This document shows, one piece after another, positions 1 to 11,092 of a stretch of DNA of 64,000 bases (position 1 is its first letter; every line of letters begins with the position of its first letter). This DNA is from Globodera rostochiensis (taxonomy: Eukaryota > Nematoda > Chromadorea > Rhabditida > Heteroderidae), in assembly GCA_018350325.1 (NCBI GenBank), contig JAEVLN010000003.1:2093214-2157213 (forward strand). Direction: 5' to 3'. The notes under the pieces are model-generated. The model made no database searches and had not been told where the DNA came from. It saw nothing but the letters and a program-made list of their open reading frames with translations. Position numbers and translations under genes: made by a program.

Positions 1-498
1 AGGTCGGCACTCGCTTGGCCGCCGCTTTCGTCATGTTCGATGTTATTCTCAATTACTAAAAGCAAAAAAACCCTCCATTTGACATTGTTTCATCAAAAAA
101 AGGACCGACATTTCAATTTTCCACGCACTTTGTTCGCCGTTTTCTTTATTTCGGCCATCAGCTCGTCCAACTCCTCTTTGATTTCTGCAACTCTTCCGCC
201 ATTTGTCCAAAATCAGGCCAGAAAAACTCACTCGGGTCGTTCACCGGGTTGGAGAGAATGGCCGAGTGCTTCTTCTTCACCTCCTCCACGTTCGAGGCGA
301 TCAGATCAATGCTCCCGCGGATCTCCTCGACCTGCTCGAAAAACTCCTCCATAAACTGACTCTGACTCGCCTCCAGCGCCGCCACATCTTCGTGGTCGTC
401 TTCCGATTGGGCCTAAACCAAAGCTCTTTCATTTACAACAAATTGACATGCCCAAAAAGGCCGCCCACCGCTTTAAGTGCTCCCAATCGATCCTTCAT
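1..498 (-). CDS. unc-64: Syntaxin-1 (unc-64-like), N-terminal part, cut by window edge
   Basis: Plasma-membrane t-SNARE that pairs with SNAP-25 and synaptobrevin for synaptic vesicle fusion. Exon 1 (498-469) reads [10 protein letters not shown]; exon 2 (412-245) follows a good TTTAG acceptor and gives an acidic linker (EDDHEDV) and then the diagnostic start of the Habc helix, [20 protein letters not shown], followed by [13 protein letters not shown], nearly identical to animal syntaxin-1. Exon 3 (about 190-125) encodes [18 protein letters not shown], and the last bases of the window encode [14 protein letters not shown]. The SNARE motif and C-terminal membrane anchor lie beyond position 1. 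The start is the only ATG in frame upstream of the family N-terminus. The exact exon 3 to exon 4 junction near 50-128 was not resolved. Family identity is very secure; assignment to syntaxin-1 rather than another plasma-membrane syntaxin rests on the Habc wording. Confidence 0.9.
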
Positions 499-3373
499 CC
501 TTTTTATTGACTCAGTCCCTGATTAAATAAGTGACTAGTGTTGACGTGGGAAATATCAAAAGATAAAAAATTATAAAATCGATGGAAATTTCATCCGATC
601 GTCGCGGCGCCCGTCAAATCTAAACGCGCAATAAATGAAGTTGTAAAAGTAAAGGGACACAAAATGACGTCGTGCTAAATCCGAGGAGCTAATAAAACAT
701 TTAAGCCAAATAAAAGGCCATTTATTATATAGCAGAATATAATTATTTGTTAATGTTCGACCAAATCCGTTCAGTTTGAACGGAAGTTACAAAACAGCCG
801 GCGCTCACATCAAACACACTTTTTATGCATTTAGCATAAGTAAATTAACGTTAACAGATCGCCAAAAGAAATAACAATTCAAAACAATTACCAACGCCTC
901 AGGGAAAAAGTGTTTTTTGGTCAACAATTAGTGTTTAAGCACATTTAAATTATAACCAATTGCGCGCCGCTAAACTAAGCCGTCCCCCAGTGAGAACGTT
1001 TTGTTCCCAAAACAACAAAATTCTTCTGCACGTCCAAACATTTGATACTTTGGAGAAAGAACAAACAAACAAATGACGAATTCCGCTTTTGAAATTTGGG
1101 ATTAACTGCCGAAATTCATTGGCTTTCGAATTGAACCAATTCGTATTTATTTGGGGGGGGGGGGAGGGGAGAGTGTTCGATTCGTTTGAAACGGACGAAA
1201 GACGGGGCGAAATCGAAAGTCGTGCCGCGTCCGCCCCCCTCCTTCCTTTTAGTTACCTTTTTTCAAATAAATTTTACCATGGCACATTAATAAAAAGCAT
1301 CGCTTTGAATTTAAATAAAAAGCATTCGTTTTACATTTGCTTACGCTCCATCGATCGATGAGAATATGTGTACGTATCGAGCAATATTATTTGTATTTAT
1401 CCCATCTTTCGTCATCGCATTCCCTATAGACAAACTCAAACCCTCGCCATCCAACCACCGCAATCCAATCCCCCCCCCCACATACGCACGATTGGCCTAG
1501 CCTAGCCTGGCTTGGCCTAGACTGGGCTGGGATGGAAAAAGCCGAAGGTGAGTGAGTGGGGTGGGTGGAGGATGGGCCGGCCGGGCTTACGGGGATGGAC
1601 GAGGAAGAATGAAGAACGAACGAACGAATCATACATAATGAATGCATACGTGGATGGAATGGAAGGATTTTGGGTGTGGGGGGAGGGGAATAAAACGGGG
1701 GGGGGGGGGAATTGAATGAGCGTGGGGGAATGAAAGGAAGAAAGGGAAAGGAACGAGAAGAATGAAGTGGAGGTGTGTAAATGGAAGGATGAATAAATTT
1801 GAGCGAAAATGGGGGAGGGGGGGGGGGGGTCGGTGGTTGCTGAGGTGGTCACGGTCATCGTTAGGATAATTGAGGAGGAACATTAAGCCGGGAAAGATAC
1901 GAAAGGTGGAAAAGTGGCGATATGAGGGGAAGAAGATTTGGAGATAGCGTGAAAGGGAATGTCAAAAAGTGAGTGACCGACGGCGCCGGCACGGCAACGG
2001 AAGCCGAGTTACGGACCCGGACAAATGGGAGCTGGCCAATTCGCTGCCCCTCGGGCGTCGTGTCGGTGTGGGAATAAATCCACGGGGGGGGGGGGGAGGC
2101 GGCGGTCCTTAATCCAACAACCAGCCGGCCGGCCGGCGCCGGGCCTCCCAAACGACGACCACGAGGACAGAGCACAGCAAGCAGCAGAGACAGACGCGGG
2201 GGCCATTTTGCATTCACGACTTTTCAATGCATCCCCCCGAATAGGGAGGGCCAAATCAATAATATTATGGAATGGGACGAATTGGGACAGAAGGGCGGGC
2301 GAGAGATGAAACGTGATGAGAACGACGGGAGAGCATTCATTCATTCATCCGGCTGGCTGTGCCCCCTCAAAGTGCCGATGCCAATTCCAACTCCCGCCCT
2401 TTGCCGATGGCAAATGTCGTGCTCCCTCTTCGCCTCCACTGCCCTCGCCGAGTAGGCGGCGAGAGTGAATTAAACAACTTAGCTGGATGGAATGGAATGG
2501 AAGGCAGAGAGAGAGGCGGGCGGCGGGCACACTGGCAACAACCTTTTCACTTTCTTTTTGCTTGGCCACTTCACCCGTAACAATGAAAGGAATAAAATAG
2601 TGAAAATGGAGGCGGGAGGGGCGAGAATTGAAAGGAGGAAGGAAAGAGTTTGGGCACGAGCCTTTGGAGGGCACATCCGCCGGGGGGGGGGAGGGGGAAG
2701 GGGGACGGGGGGGGGAGGGGGAAGAGGGACGGGGGGGGGAGGGAGGGGGGGGTGGGGAGGGGGAAGGGGGACGGGGGGGGGGAGGGGGAAGGGGGACGGG
2801 GGGAGCGGAGGGGGGGGGGGGGGGGGGGACAGGTGCACAAAATGGCTAAACTGGGGAGGCGGGGGGGCCAAGCAGCCTAAAACAAATTGCTTATGCAAAA
2901 TGTGCAGAGAATTGGGGGCGTGCGGGGAGATGCGAGTAAAGTGAATTCAAATTGTGTGGGAAAAGCGATAAATAATTGATAAAACAAATGCGCATTAGGT
3001 TTAATGGTTTCGAAGTTTTTTGGGAAATGCCGTTATGAAAGAAGAACTTGGGGAACGAAGTGTGAAGAGATGACCCCCAAGGGCAAAAAAAAACAAAATA
3101 GGGGGCGGGAGGGGGGGGGGGGAATCGCGGGCACCGACTGACCCCGACATCCATTCACTTTTATCCGGTTCTGCTTCTTCCCAAGTCACAACGCTTCCGC
3201 CCCCCCCACCAATTCCCGTCTTTGATCAGATCACTTTCCCCCCCCCCTTTAGCCGTTCTTCTTTAATCTTTGCATTAATCTCTTTCCCCCCCCCCCCCAA
3301 TTTCCCCTCTTTCACCCGCAAAATTATTTTCACTTTTGTTGCCCTTACTGAATATATTCTGTCACCTCACAAA
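499..3373. other. Intergenic region between syntaxin and metalloproteinase, rich in poly-G/poly-C
   Basis: No convincing gene. The first 700 bp is AT-rich and should hold the syntaxin promoter. From about 1150 onward it contains many runs of nine or more G on the plus strand (about 1151, 1700, 1816, 2085, 2683-2829, 3110), then C runs at about 3195, 3235 and 3285. Long reading frames here are proline/glycine low-complexity products of these tracts. Confidence 0.7.
2683..2829 (+). repeat. G-rich minisatellite-like array
   Basis: About 150 bp of almost pure purine on the plus strand, built from irregular units of G5-10 separated by AA, AGA or AC (for example GGGGGAAGGGGGACGGGG), ending in a run of about 19 G. 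It holds many more than four G3+ tracts and so could fold into G-quadruplexes. It lies in non-coding DNA. Confidence 0.8.
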
Positions 3374-4395
3374 ATGTCCACCAATTTTCTGATCATTTCC
3401 CACTTAATTTTGCTCTCATTGCTGCGTCATTCATCGCTTTGTTCGGCAAGTGCCAATCGGCTTAAAGGCAAAGGTCGAATTGCCAAACGCTTTGGTCGGT
3501 CGTTTCGTTTCAAATTTTGTTGTTTATTTCTTTCCCTTTTGGCGCCTTCTTTCAGTTTTGCATCGGCACCAATGGGACCATTGCCAGGCGCATTTTTATT
3601 TAATGTAAAGAATTCTTAAGGAATTATTTCATTTACAGCTGACCTGGTCCTTCCGGGACCCTTTTCTGTTGCTCCCATCGGAGGAGCGTTTTAGACAAGC
3701 AAAGTTTGGACTTGGCCCGATTGATCAATCTCATTTTTTGACGGCCAAAGGAAAGTGATCGGAGAAGCGATCGGCAAGTGGGAAATGGCGGGCAAAAAGC
3801 TGCTCCATCTGATCGATGTGTCGCCCAAATCGCGCGACTCCCCGCTGAATTCCCACCGCGTGGCCGACATTGACATTTTCTTCGCCGAATTTGTCCACGG
3901 CGACGGCGAGAGTTTCGACGGGAGCGGCGGGTTGGTGGCCCATTCGGCTTATCCTCCGCTTGGCATCGTCCATTTTGACGCGAGTGAGCGATGGAACGTC
4001 GGCCAAAGGAAAGGGGGGAACGCCCCCGGCGGCGGACATCGGCAGTCTCCCCGGAGGGGCGAACCGTCTTCGTTGTCGTTGGACCTGCGGTATGTGGCAC
4101 TGCACGAGATTGGACACGCCCTCGGCCTCAGACATTCCGCCTACAGGCATTCCGTGATGAACACTTATTATAGGTGATGAGCCCAAATCCCCCGAGGGGA
4201 CCGAATTCCCTCCCCCCCCCGGGGGATAGGAAAGGCAAGCAAATCCCTTTTGATCCATGCAATTGCAGAGAGAATTTAAAAGTTTCGGAGGGAACAAACG
4301 GCGGACCGGCGACGGAAGGGTTCAATTTGAGCAAGGACGACGAAGCGGCCATTAATGAATTATTTGGAGACAAATGCCATCGAAGAAGCCGATGA
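3374..4395 (+). CDS. Minimal matrix metalloproteinase (matrixin)
   Basis: Secreted zinc endopeptidase of the M10A/matrixin family. Residues 1-25 form a hydrophobic signal peptide (MSTNFLIISHLILLSLL). The catalytic domain starts at LTWSFRD (exon from 3639, after the intron 3605-3638). A second intron, 3704-3750 (47 nt), joins ERFRQAK to KVIGEAIGKWEMAG. The large exon shows ADIDIFF, HGDG, FDG.GGLVAHS and the zinc site HEIGHALGLRHS with the Met-turn SVMNTYY. Intron 4174-4268 then leads to FNLSKDDEAAINELFG, the usual end of an MMP catalytic domain, and the stop. An additional intron near 3497-3556 is likely but not fixed. No cysteine-switch PRCGxPD motif, hinge or hemopexin domain is visible, so this is a small MMP like some nematode zmp genes. 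An AATAAA signal follows at 4423. Substrate unknown. Confidence 0.85.
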
Positions 4396-4817
4396 ACGGA
4401 AGGAACACAAATGGGAAAGGACAATAAAAAAGGATTATAAATGTTTTTGTTTTTACACATAATATTAAAAATATTTAATCGACCTTTGGAGCGTTTGTTT
4501 CAAACTTCCAATGCTTCGCTGTGGGCTAGGAGAAACAAATATGAGCAAAAAATTGTCGTTTCTGAATTTCGGGACTTTCGTTTCACTTGAGCAAACCATC
4601 GATTATGAACTAAAATTGGGGCTGCTTGAATTTTAGTTCCAAACAATCACAAAAGTCTAAAAATGATCATAAAAAGAGACGGCCATAATTAGAAAAATGA
4701 ATGCTTTGAGCTTTAATTAAAGAAAGCAGCCCTAAGCATGCAAAGATAGGGAAGGCACTTTCCGTTGGCATTTCATTTCGTCCGTTCATTTTTGTCCCAT
4801 CTTTCGTTTGTCGTCGG
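4396..4817. other. Convergent intergenic region
   Basis: Holds the 3' ends of the plus-strand metalloproteinase (AATAAA at 4423-4428) and the minus-strand membrane protein. AT-rich; nothing else recognised. Confidence 0.6.
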
Positions 4818-6541
4818 TCAATTGGCCCTTCCCCTCTTCACTCTGTGCGCGGAAAGTCCGTAGCAAATGGACGCCACCGCCTGGACTATCTGAACGGCGG
4901 ACACAAAAAACATTTTGGCTGCTGAGACCCGCCGAAATTTAAATAATTGGAAGAGAAAATGCCGAAAAGTCTCAAACATTGACGGGGCATCAATCGCCCA
5001 CCCCCGGCATTTATTACCGCCACGACCAAAATCCGATTGCGCCATCCGTCCTTTCCGATGTTTGCTGGTGGCTGAATGAGTGAATTGTTGCGCATAACGA
5101 ATTGAACGTCTCCCCCCCCCCCCCCCCCTCCCCTCCAGGGATCTCAACCAACTCACCTTCGAGAAAATATGGCATTTGCTATAAAAATAGGGCAAATTGA
5201 GCTCCCTGCCCTCCCCCCTTTTCCCCCAACGCCTACCAAATACCGGTGATGGCTGAAGTCGCCGCCGACCATTTTGGCAAAGTCGACGCTGAGACAGACG
5301 GCAAAGCCCAGACAGAGAGCGGTGGCGAAAGCATTGAAGCCGATTTCCTGAAGGGATTTGTTTAAAGCATTTTGGGGGGATGGGGCGGGCGGACGAGGAG
5401 GGGCAAAGGGACGAGGCCATTTTGAGACTGCAGGAAAAAGTTGGCGATCAGAGTGATCAGCGAGAGGATTCCAAGCACAATCGCAACGACGAAGATCTGC
5501 TCGGGAAGGGAGACTGACTGACTCAACTGTGGGGATGCCGAGAGTCTCGGAAGCTTAACCCTCAAGCAGCTCGAGACCCACAAAATGAGGGCATTTGGTG
5601 GAAGTCTCAAAAGCCTGCACTTACAAATTAGCGGTTTCAATACGTTTAAATGCAAAAGTTTTTAGCCCCGCTGGCCAAAGCTTTTTTTGATTATTGAAAC
5701 ATTGTAAAATTCTTCCTCGCCAATTGACTGATTATTGCCCAATTTGCTTGACAAATTTCACTGACTGACCAAAGTGTAGGGCCACCACTGCCGTCGGCCG
5801 TCAATCAGAAAAAGAACGGAGATGACGGCACAAAGCTGTCCAATTGGGAGACAAAGAAAGGGTCAGCCAAGTGTGAAGGCCCAGAACCAAACTTTTGTGG
5901 TGGAAAGGAAACATTTCGCCCGGGGCGATGGAATAAATGCAAATGTTTTGGGGGGGGGGGGACTTTTTCGTTCCCCTTGTCGAAAGACGTACCATCTGAA
6001 GCCATTTCAGAATGGCCAATTTTGTGGTACACAATTTGGTGATGAGCTCGGCCATTGTTTGCACACCGATTAGATTATTAATGATCGAGAAATTCAATCT
6101 TTGAGAGAGTCAATCGTCGCAAATTGGGGGAGGGGGGCAAAACACAGAGAATCCAACCGAATCGAATGATTGGCACGCATTTCGGACAAAAAAAACGCCG
6201 GGGGGGGGGAAGAATGACGGGACAAGAGGCCGCAAGAATAAACAATCGGAGGGAGCGAATGGAATCGCTGTTGGGACGGGGAAAGGGAAGCAATTGCCAC
6301 CCCCCCCCCCCCCACACAAAACCCACAGCTGCTGCCGTTCGCCATACCCTCGGGCAATGACTTTCCCCCCCCATCCCCCGGAGGGATCCGTAGCCATCAC
6401 CAGCCTAAGCGAAAGTTGAAACATCGCAATAGAATAAATGATCAGAACCACCACAAATTGATCCGTCCGACTTCCACATGGCCAATCGAGCAGAAAGAAT
6501 TTGAACGATGACGGCCAATGCCAAAAGTGCGCCAGTTCCAT
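4818..6541 (-). CDS. Multi-pass (about four-TM) membrane protein, unrecognised
   Basis: Assembled from several exons on the minus strand. Start ATG at 6541: MELAHFWHWPSSFKFF, then TM1 (QFVVVLIIYSIAMFQLSLRL) up to a GTGATG donor near 6402. Next exon about 6093-5992 (SIINNLIGVQTMAELI then LAILKWLQM, donor GTACGT). Further exons hold PEQIFVVAIVLGILSLITLI (about 5505-5430), IGFNAFATALCLGFAVCLSV (about 5345-5240, clear donor in CACCGGTATTTGG), and a last segment AAKMFFVSAVQIVQAVASIC ending KRGRAN and TGA at 4818. Four hydrophobic segments with short loops suggest a MARVEL/tetraspan-like fold, but I do not recognise the family. The exon order is inferred, and the 5230 to 4935 and 5990 to 5790 junctions are uncertain. 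Confidence 0.5.
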
Positions 6542-7698
6542 AATTTTTGTTTGTTTGAACATTTCAAAAAAATTTAACTGACAATGAGCGACATAAAATC
6601 AGAGCAAAAAGAGGGAAATGAAAACAAAGACCAAAGGCGAATTAAGAGATGAACAAACGGAAGTCCAAAAGGGTCAGTGTCCTCATCAGAATCGGCTCCC
6701 GCCACCGTTACTTATTGCTCCTCCGTTTCCCGAACACAGCGAGCGACCTGAAAACAACCGTGCAAAAGCAAGACCTGCCCTTGGGGTGGGGGGGGGGGGT
6801 GTTTTGAAGAGGTTGGGGTGGAGGGGGGGGGGGGGGAGGGGGGGAGGACGTCCAGAAAAAGAAAACTAAGTTTTTTAACAAAGTTCATGAAAGGTTTGGG
6901 AACCCGGCGAAGATACATCTATCACGGCCTCCTCACCGAAGAAATTGTCATCCAAAATTATTTAAAACCCCTAAGTTTGTTCTGAACTAACAACACCGGA
7001 ACCAAAGACCAAATAACAAAAAAAAACAGAAAACCTGGCGCCTGTATTCCAACGGATTCTCGCGGAACAACTTCTTAAAATGTTCAAGTTTAGCTACCAA
7101 ATGAACAACTTTCTTTTTGTCTTACGGCTGCGTCGACATCGGCCGGACTATCAAAGTTCGGATCGGAAAGCATTGAAATGACCGATATCAATATCGTCTC
7201 AACTAAAACAGACACTTTTCTCAGCTCCCAAAAGGAAAGAAAGCACCGGTATGGACAGGCAGCCAACGTTCGGATGCTTTCTCATAACCAAATCGGTCAT
7301 CGCCAGGCTCTGGGTTAAAAAACCGATGATAAAAACTTTTTGAATAACTTTTAATCACCAATCACAAACAAATCCTTTTCGGCTAATTAAGATTTTATGA
7401 TTCGAAGGACCCTCAAAAAAATAAAAATAAAATTTCCTGTGAATATCGGTTACTAAATATACCATGGAGAATCGAAATGCACACGTTTCCGTCACGGTCG
7501 ACTAAATTTTTGCAATTCTTTAAATGGGAAAGAACCCAAAGATAACTGTTCGGGTGGACTATTCTCGAGAGAAATCGCATCGATGGCGGCCTCAGCGGAT
7601 AATCCTTGGGAAAACAGAGCTCGGCCCTGAAGTTCCCTCCTTCGCTGAAACAATCGATTCAATTTCAACAAAAAAATAAAAATAAAATTAAAATGCGA
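6542..7698. other. Non-coding stretch with poly-G tracts
   Basis: Poly-G runs at about 6789 and 6830; otherwise AT-rich sequence with no frame that looks coding. The sequence immediately left of 7699 does not continue the E2 reading frame that enters from the right. Confidence 0.55.
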
Positions 7699-7903
7699 CT
7701 AAGGCGAGTTCGGTGGGCCCATGATGAATACTTGCCATTTGTAGAGCTAAATTTGTGAAATTCGGTTCCGAAGACAAAAGCCTTTCAAACCCCCAACTTA
7801 CATTACTTTCATCGACGAGCCCGGCACTGAAGCCATCGACTGGATTTCTGGTCAGATCATTCAACTGCTTCTGCAGTAAAAGCCTTGACTGCTCAAAAGA
7901 CAT
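7699..7903 (-). pseudogene. ubc-7: Truncated UBE2G1/ubc-7-type ubiquitin-conjugating enzyme fragment
   Basis: Exon 1 (7903-7802, exactly 34 codons) reads MSFEQSRLLLQKQLNDLT, then NPVDGFSAGLVDESN, matching the N-terminus of the UBE2G1 class of E2s. A canonical GTAAGT donor begins a 55-nt intron (7801-7747) ending TTTAG. Exon 2 resumes with LYKWQVFIMGPP, the expected next E2 strand, then NSP and a TAG at 7699-7701. A full E2 needs about 120 more residues, including the HPN tripeptide and the catalytic cysteine; none of these appears downstream on either strand. What remains (49 codons) cannot form a working E2, so I call it a 5' gene fragment from a partial duplication or a rearrangement break. 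The intact gene is presumably elsewhere. Splice signals in the fragment are still good, so it may be transcribed. Confidence 0.8.
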
Positions 7904-8639
7904 TTGTGCGAAGTGTAATATTATTTTATTTAGCTTATATATATATCTTAAATACAAAACGATGCAAGAAAAAGATGTATTAGCCGAAAATTTAGGCGTT
8001 TTAACGACCCTTTCTGACCTAAAAATATAAAATAGGACGAATAGTGAAGCGAAGTGACGGCAAAAAAAAACAGAAAAAAAGTAATTCATTTGCGCAAATC
8101 ATAATGCCAAAAGCATTTAAACAAATTAACAGACAAACTCTAACGACGCGGCAGACAGAGTGATTTCAATTTTTGCCATGATTTTTTAAAACAAAATTCA
8201 ATTCTAATTTGTAAGCGGAAAAAGAAATAATACAGTTCCCGAAAAAATGCAACAAAAGTTCATGAGACATAATGCGTATACATTAACAACATAAAATTGA
8301 GGCAATTGATCAAAAGCTTTTATTATTTTTTAAGCATTTTTAATCAAGTTCAATTAAAACTAATGATCGGACTTGAACAAAACTCAAAAAATTTGTTCAC
8401 ACGATTGGGTTCCGCGCGTTTTTTTGTTGAGATTTTGGGCCCCAAAGCCGAAAAGTACCGAGGTATATTATACATATAGAACTCCACTTTGTTTTGGGTT
8501 GACCCGAAAAATAAAAAAGCGTAAAACTCGGTCCTTATGGTTTATTATGTGCTGAAATAAATTATATCGAACGCTTGGAACTGTTCCACATCACCAACAT
8601 CCCATGATGGCTGCAGCGGCTGCTAGCAATCAAGTCCGC

Positions 8640-8902
8640 TGACGGCTACCGGTCCGACGGTCGAATTGTTTCCCGAAAGTCGAATGCTTTATAACTTTCT
8701 GTTTTTGACCTAACTTGTCGAACATTATACCAAATAAAATATGGCCAGAAAACCTCCAGCCATTTTATGATTAATCATTGTCCAATCGCAAAGCTTTAGC
8801 TTAATGATAGGCTAACTAGCTTTCATTTGGTATATGTTCGATCTAATCGGTTTAGGTCGAAGAAAGTTATAAAACATTTGACCTTCGGACCGGTTGCGCC
8901 GC
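8640..8902. repeat. Inverted-repeat (foldback/MITE-like) element
   Basis: Two arms of roughly 75-85 bp face each other across about 90 bp. The left arm runs CCGGTCCGACGGTCGAA, then TTTATAACTTTCTG, GACCTAA, and ends near ATTATACCAAAT (8736). The right arm starts ATTTGGTATATGTTCGA (about 8827) and runs through TTAGGTCGAAGAAAGTTATA to TTCGGACCGG (8893). The arms match with a few mismatches and small gaps. No target-site duplication was identified. It sits directly upstream of the PIAS fragment. Confidence 0.7.
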
Positions 8903-8944
8903 TGGCTCCTTTTTCTTCAAATTTAAATGTTTTAATTTTTATAG

Positions 8945-9961
8945 CATTCGGACATTCTGTTGGAGCGCATTTTGGCCAATCCGAACGCGCGTCATCCGCT
9001 TGAGAAGACCAAACAAACGATTATTCGGCGATTCAACGGCAGTGACGAGGAGGACGACGTGCAAATGGATGCGTTGAAGATCTCTCTGATTGACCCGGTG
9101 AGTAAAAAACCGAAAAGTTCTGAACATATCGAACTTTTTAAAGAGGACCAACATTGTATCTAAAGTTCAGCAACATAAATCGACAATTTTTAGCTGATGC
9201 ACACTCGCATCAAAATTCCTTCGCGGGCCGTCGAATGTACGCATTTACAGAGTTTCGACCTGAACAGCTACCTGATGATGTGCGAGAAGCGACCAATTTG
9301 GAAGTGTCCGGTGTGCAACAAGAGCGCCATCGACTCCAAGCTGATCATTGACGCGTAGGTCGCCATCAACGAAGTAAAATGCTTTGTTCCCTTTAGCTAT
9401 TTCGAGCAAGTGTTGTCCAACGTTGGCGCCGGCGTGAACGAGGTGGAGCTGCTCCGTGACGGCACGTGGCGCTTGCCGCAGGCGAAAGCGGAGGTGTCAT
9501 TCGCATTGGACGAAGCAGCCAATGCTGCTGTCGAGGGTGGCGCAAGCGGTGTCAATGCCGCTGGCGACAACGACGACATCGTGGTGATGGCAGTGCTTGC
9601 CGGTGCTGGCAGATGCAATGACAATCAACAACAACAGAAGCAGAACTCGTCGAACACCGCAGCTGAAGTGGTAATGGTGGACGAATTTGAAATATATGTA
9701 CAAAATAAAACAAATATGGCTTGGGTTGGGTACTTAGTTTTCTGCTGGGTGTTTGAACATGAAATTTTCAGCCTGCCTCCCAAGCAGGTACTTGCCCTGG
9801 CGCAACCGAAGCGTGTGCCGTCAGCTACAGCACCGCCTGACCTTGACATAATTTGCTTAAGCAGTGATGAAGACGAGGATCTCATACAAATAGTAAACGA
9901 AAATTTGGTCCCAACCATTGTTTGGTTGAGTTTCAACGAAAACCAAAATTCCAAATTTTAA
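8945..9961 (+). pseudogene. gei-17: PIAS-family SUMO E3 ligase, 5'-truncated (SP-RING to C-terminus)
   Basis: The first recognisable exon (8945-9098) follows an ATAG acceptor and reads HSDILLERI, then KISLIDP; intron 9099-9192; then the SP-RING (MIZ) zinc finger with IPSRAVECTHLQSFDL, C-E-K-R and IWKCPVCNKSAI (zinc ligands C..H..C..C); intron in 9355-9396; then YFEQVL, EVELLRDGTWRLP, as in PIAS proteins. The C-terminal exon contains DLDIICLSSDEDED, a classic SUMO-interacting motif (hydrophobic core then acidic/serine run), and a stop at 9959-9961. The 9678-9775 segment could be another intron. The SAP and PINIT domains that should lie upstream are absent: the preceding kilobase holds only the inverted repeat and AT-rich DNA. 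It may be a truncated duplicate, or the N-terminal exons may be displaced. The protein would normally transfer SUMO from UBC-9 to nuclear substrates. Confidence 0.75.
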
Positions 9962-10072
9962 CCAAAATTTGATTCAACTCATATTGATTGAATCGTTGAA
10001 TGCCTTTTCTTTTTGTTATGGGTGCTAACTTCCTTTCACAATTGCTTGTCACAGATTGACCATTTTTGTTCT

Positions 10073-10160
10073 CAAATCGCTTCTCTACCCACCCTGTTAA
10101 CTCTCGATTTCTCTTTATAATTTATTTTCTTATGTTGTGCAAGCATTTCTGACTATTTTT
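10073..10160 (+). repeat. Dispersed repeat, copy 1 of 2
   Basis: Begins CTCAAATCGCTTCTCTACCC and continues through GTTAACTC to TTTCTGACTATT. A diverged direct copy lies at about 11774-11862. Confidence 0.6.
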
Positions 10161-10940
10161 ATTTTTCAAAATTTGTTCGAATTCGTGTACGGTGTTCGAA
10201 GGCGCCACTAAAAAAGGTGATAAGGAAAACAAGCATGAGGCGAAAAAAAGTTAAATCGGGACCCCGCCGGGATTTTCACTGGAATCCCGGCTCAATAGAG
10301 AATAAATTTACATATTTCGGTACTTGCGATGGTAAAAACCAAATAGCATTAAGAATACATTTCTAAGGGTAATTTGGGTCGACAAACATGAATATGATCT
10401 TCAATTTATCGGACCACTTCAATTCTTGCAAAACCATAGGGGGGGGGGGTGACCCTATTAGGTAGTCAAAATTCATGTAAAATAATTTTTTTCTAATCGT
10501 CTGAAGATTTGTGAATATAAAACAAAAATTGAGAAAGAATTTAAACGGTTTTTTGAACGACTTCCGATATCAAAAACAAGTGCTATGTATTGTAATGTAC
10601 GGTTTTCCCCGCTTCCGGAACTTGAAGACCCGCCCCTCCCTTCCCGTTACTTTCCCACCATTTTGCCTTCCTCACTTTTCTCACATCCCGAGTCGGGGGG
10701 ACTGATGCACAATTTCCCCTCCGATCGATGCTGAATGCTTTCCCATTCCTCCGGTTTCGTGTTTCTGGATAGTATATCCCTGTGAATAATTATTGGTTTC
10801 ACATTATTTGTATTTAAAAGTTGCTTTCATTTTAATCGATTTTATGCAGTAGTATTTGAAAATTTAGAGAAAAATGAATTTGTTGCAAAAACTTGCACGA
10901 ATCTGAACTTTGAAGAAAGGGGGACCCTTTTGGCCAATGG

Positions 10941-11092
10941 AAAATATTTTTTATTCTAAAAAATTGTCTGAAAATATGTTATCTGTCACGGAAAGTGCAG
11001 CCAAAGTACCGCACACTCGACACGGCGGCCAGTAAGTGTCCTAATTCAAATAACATATTTTCAGACACTTTTTAAACTAAAAAATATTTTCA
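10941..11092. repeat. Inverted repeat with 43-bp arms
   Basis: The left arm starts GAAAATATTTTTTATTCT and ends CTGAAAATATGTTAT; the right arm starts ATAACATATTTTCAG and ends CTAAAAAATATTTTC. The arms are about 90 percent complementary and flank about 65 bp that is more GC-rich (contains GCACACTCGACACGGCGGCC). Foldback or MITE-like. Confidence 0.75.

Noticed and set aside
2479..2944. Proline-rich or glycine-rich proteins on both strands
   Set aside because: Products of the G-rich array; no conserved residues and no start or splice context.
3700..3760. Apparent frameshift inside the metalloproteinase
   Set aside because: A 47-nt GT...AG intron (3704-3750) joins QAK to KVIGEA and restores the family sequence.
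4818..5420. 200-codon uninterrupted minus-strand protein
   Set aside because: Only its last segment and other-frame pieces show hydrophobic, exon-bounded coding; most of this frame runs through introns and a poly-C tract.
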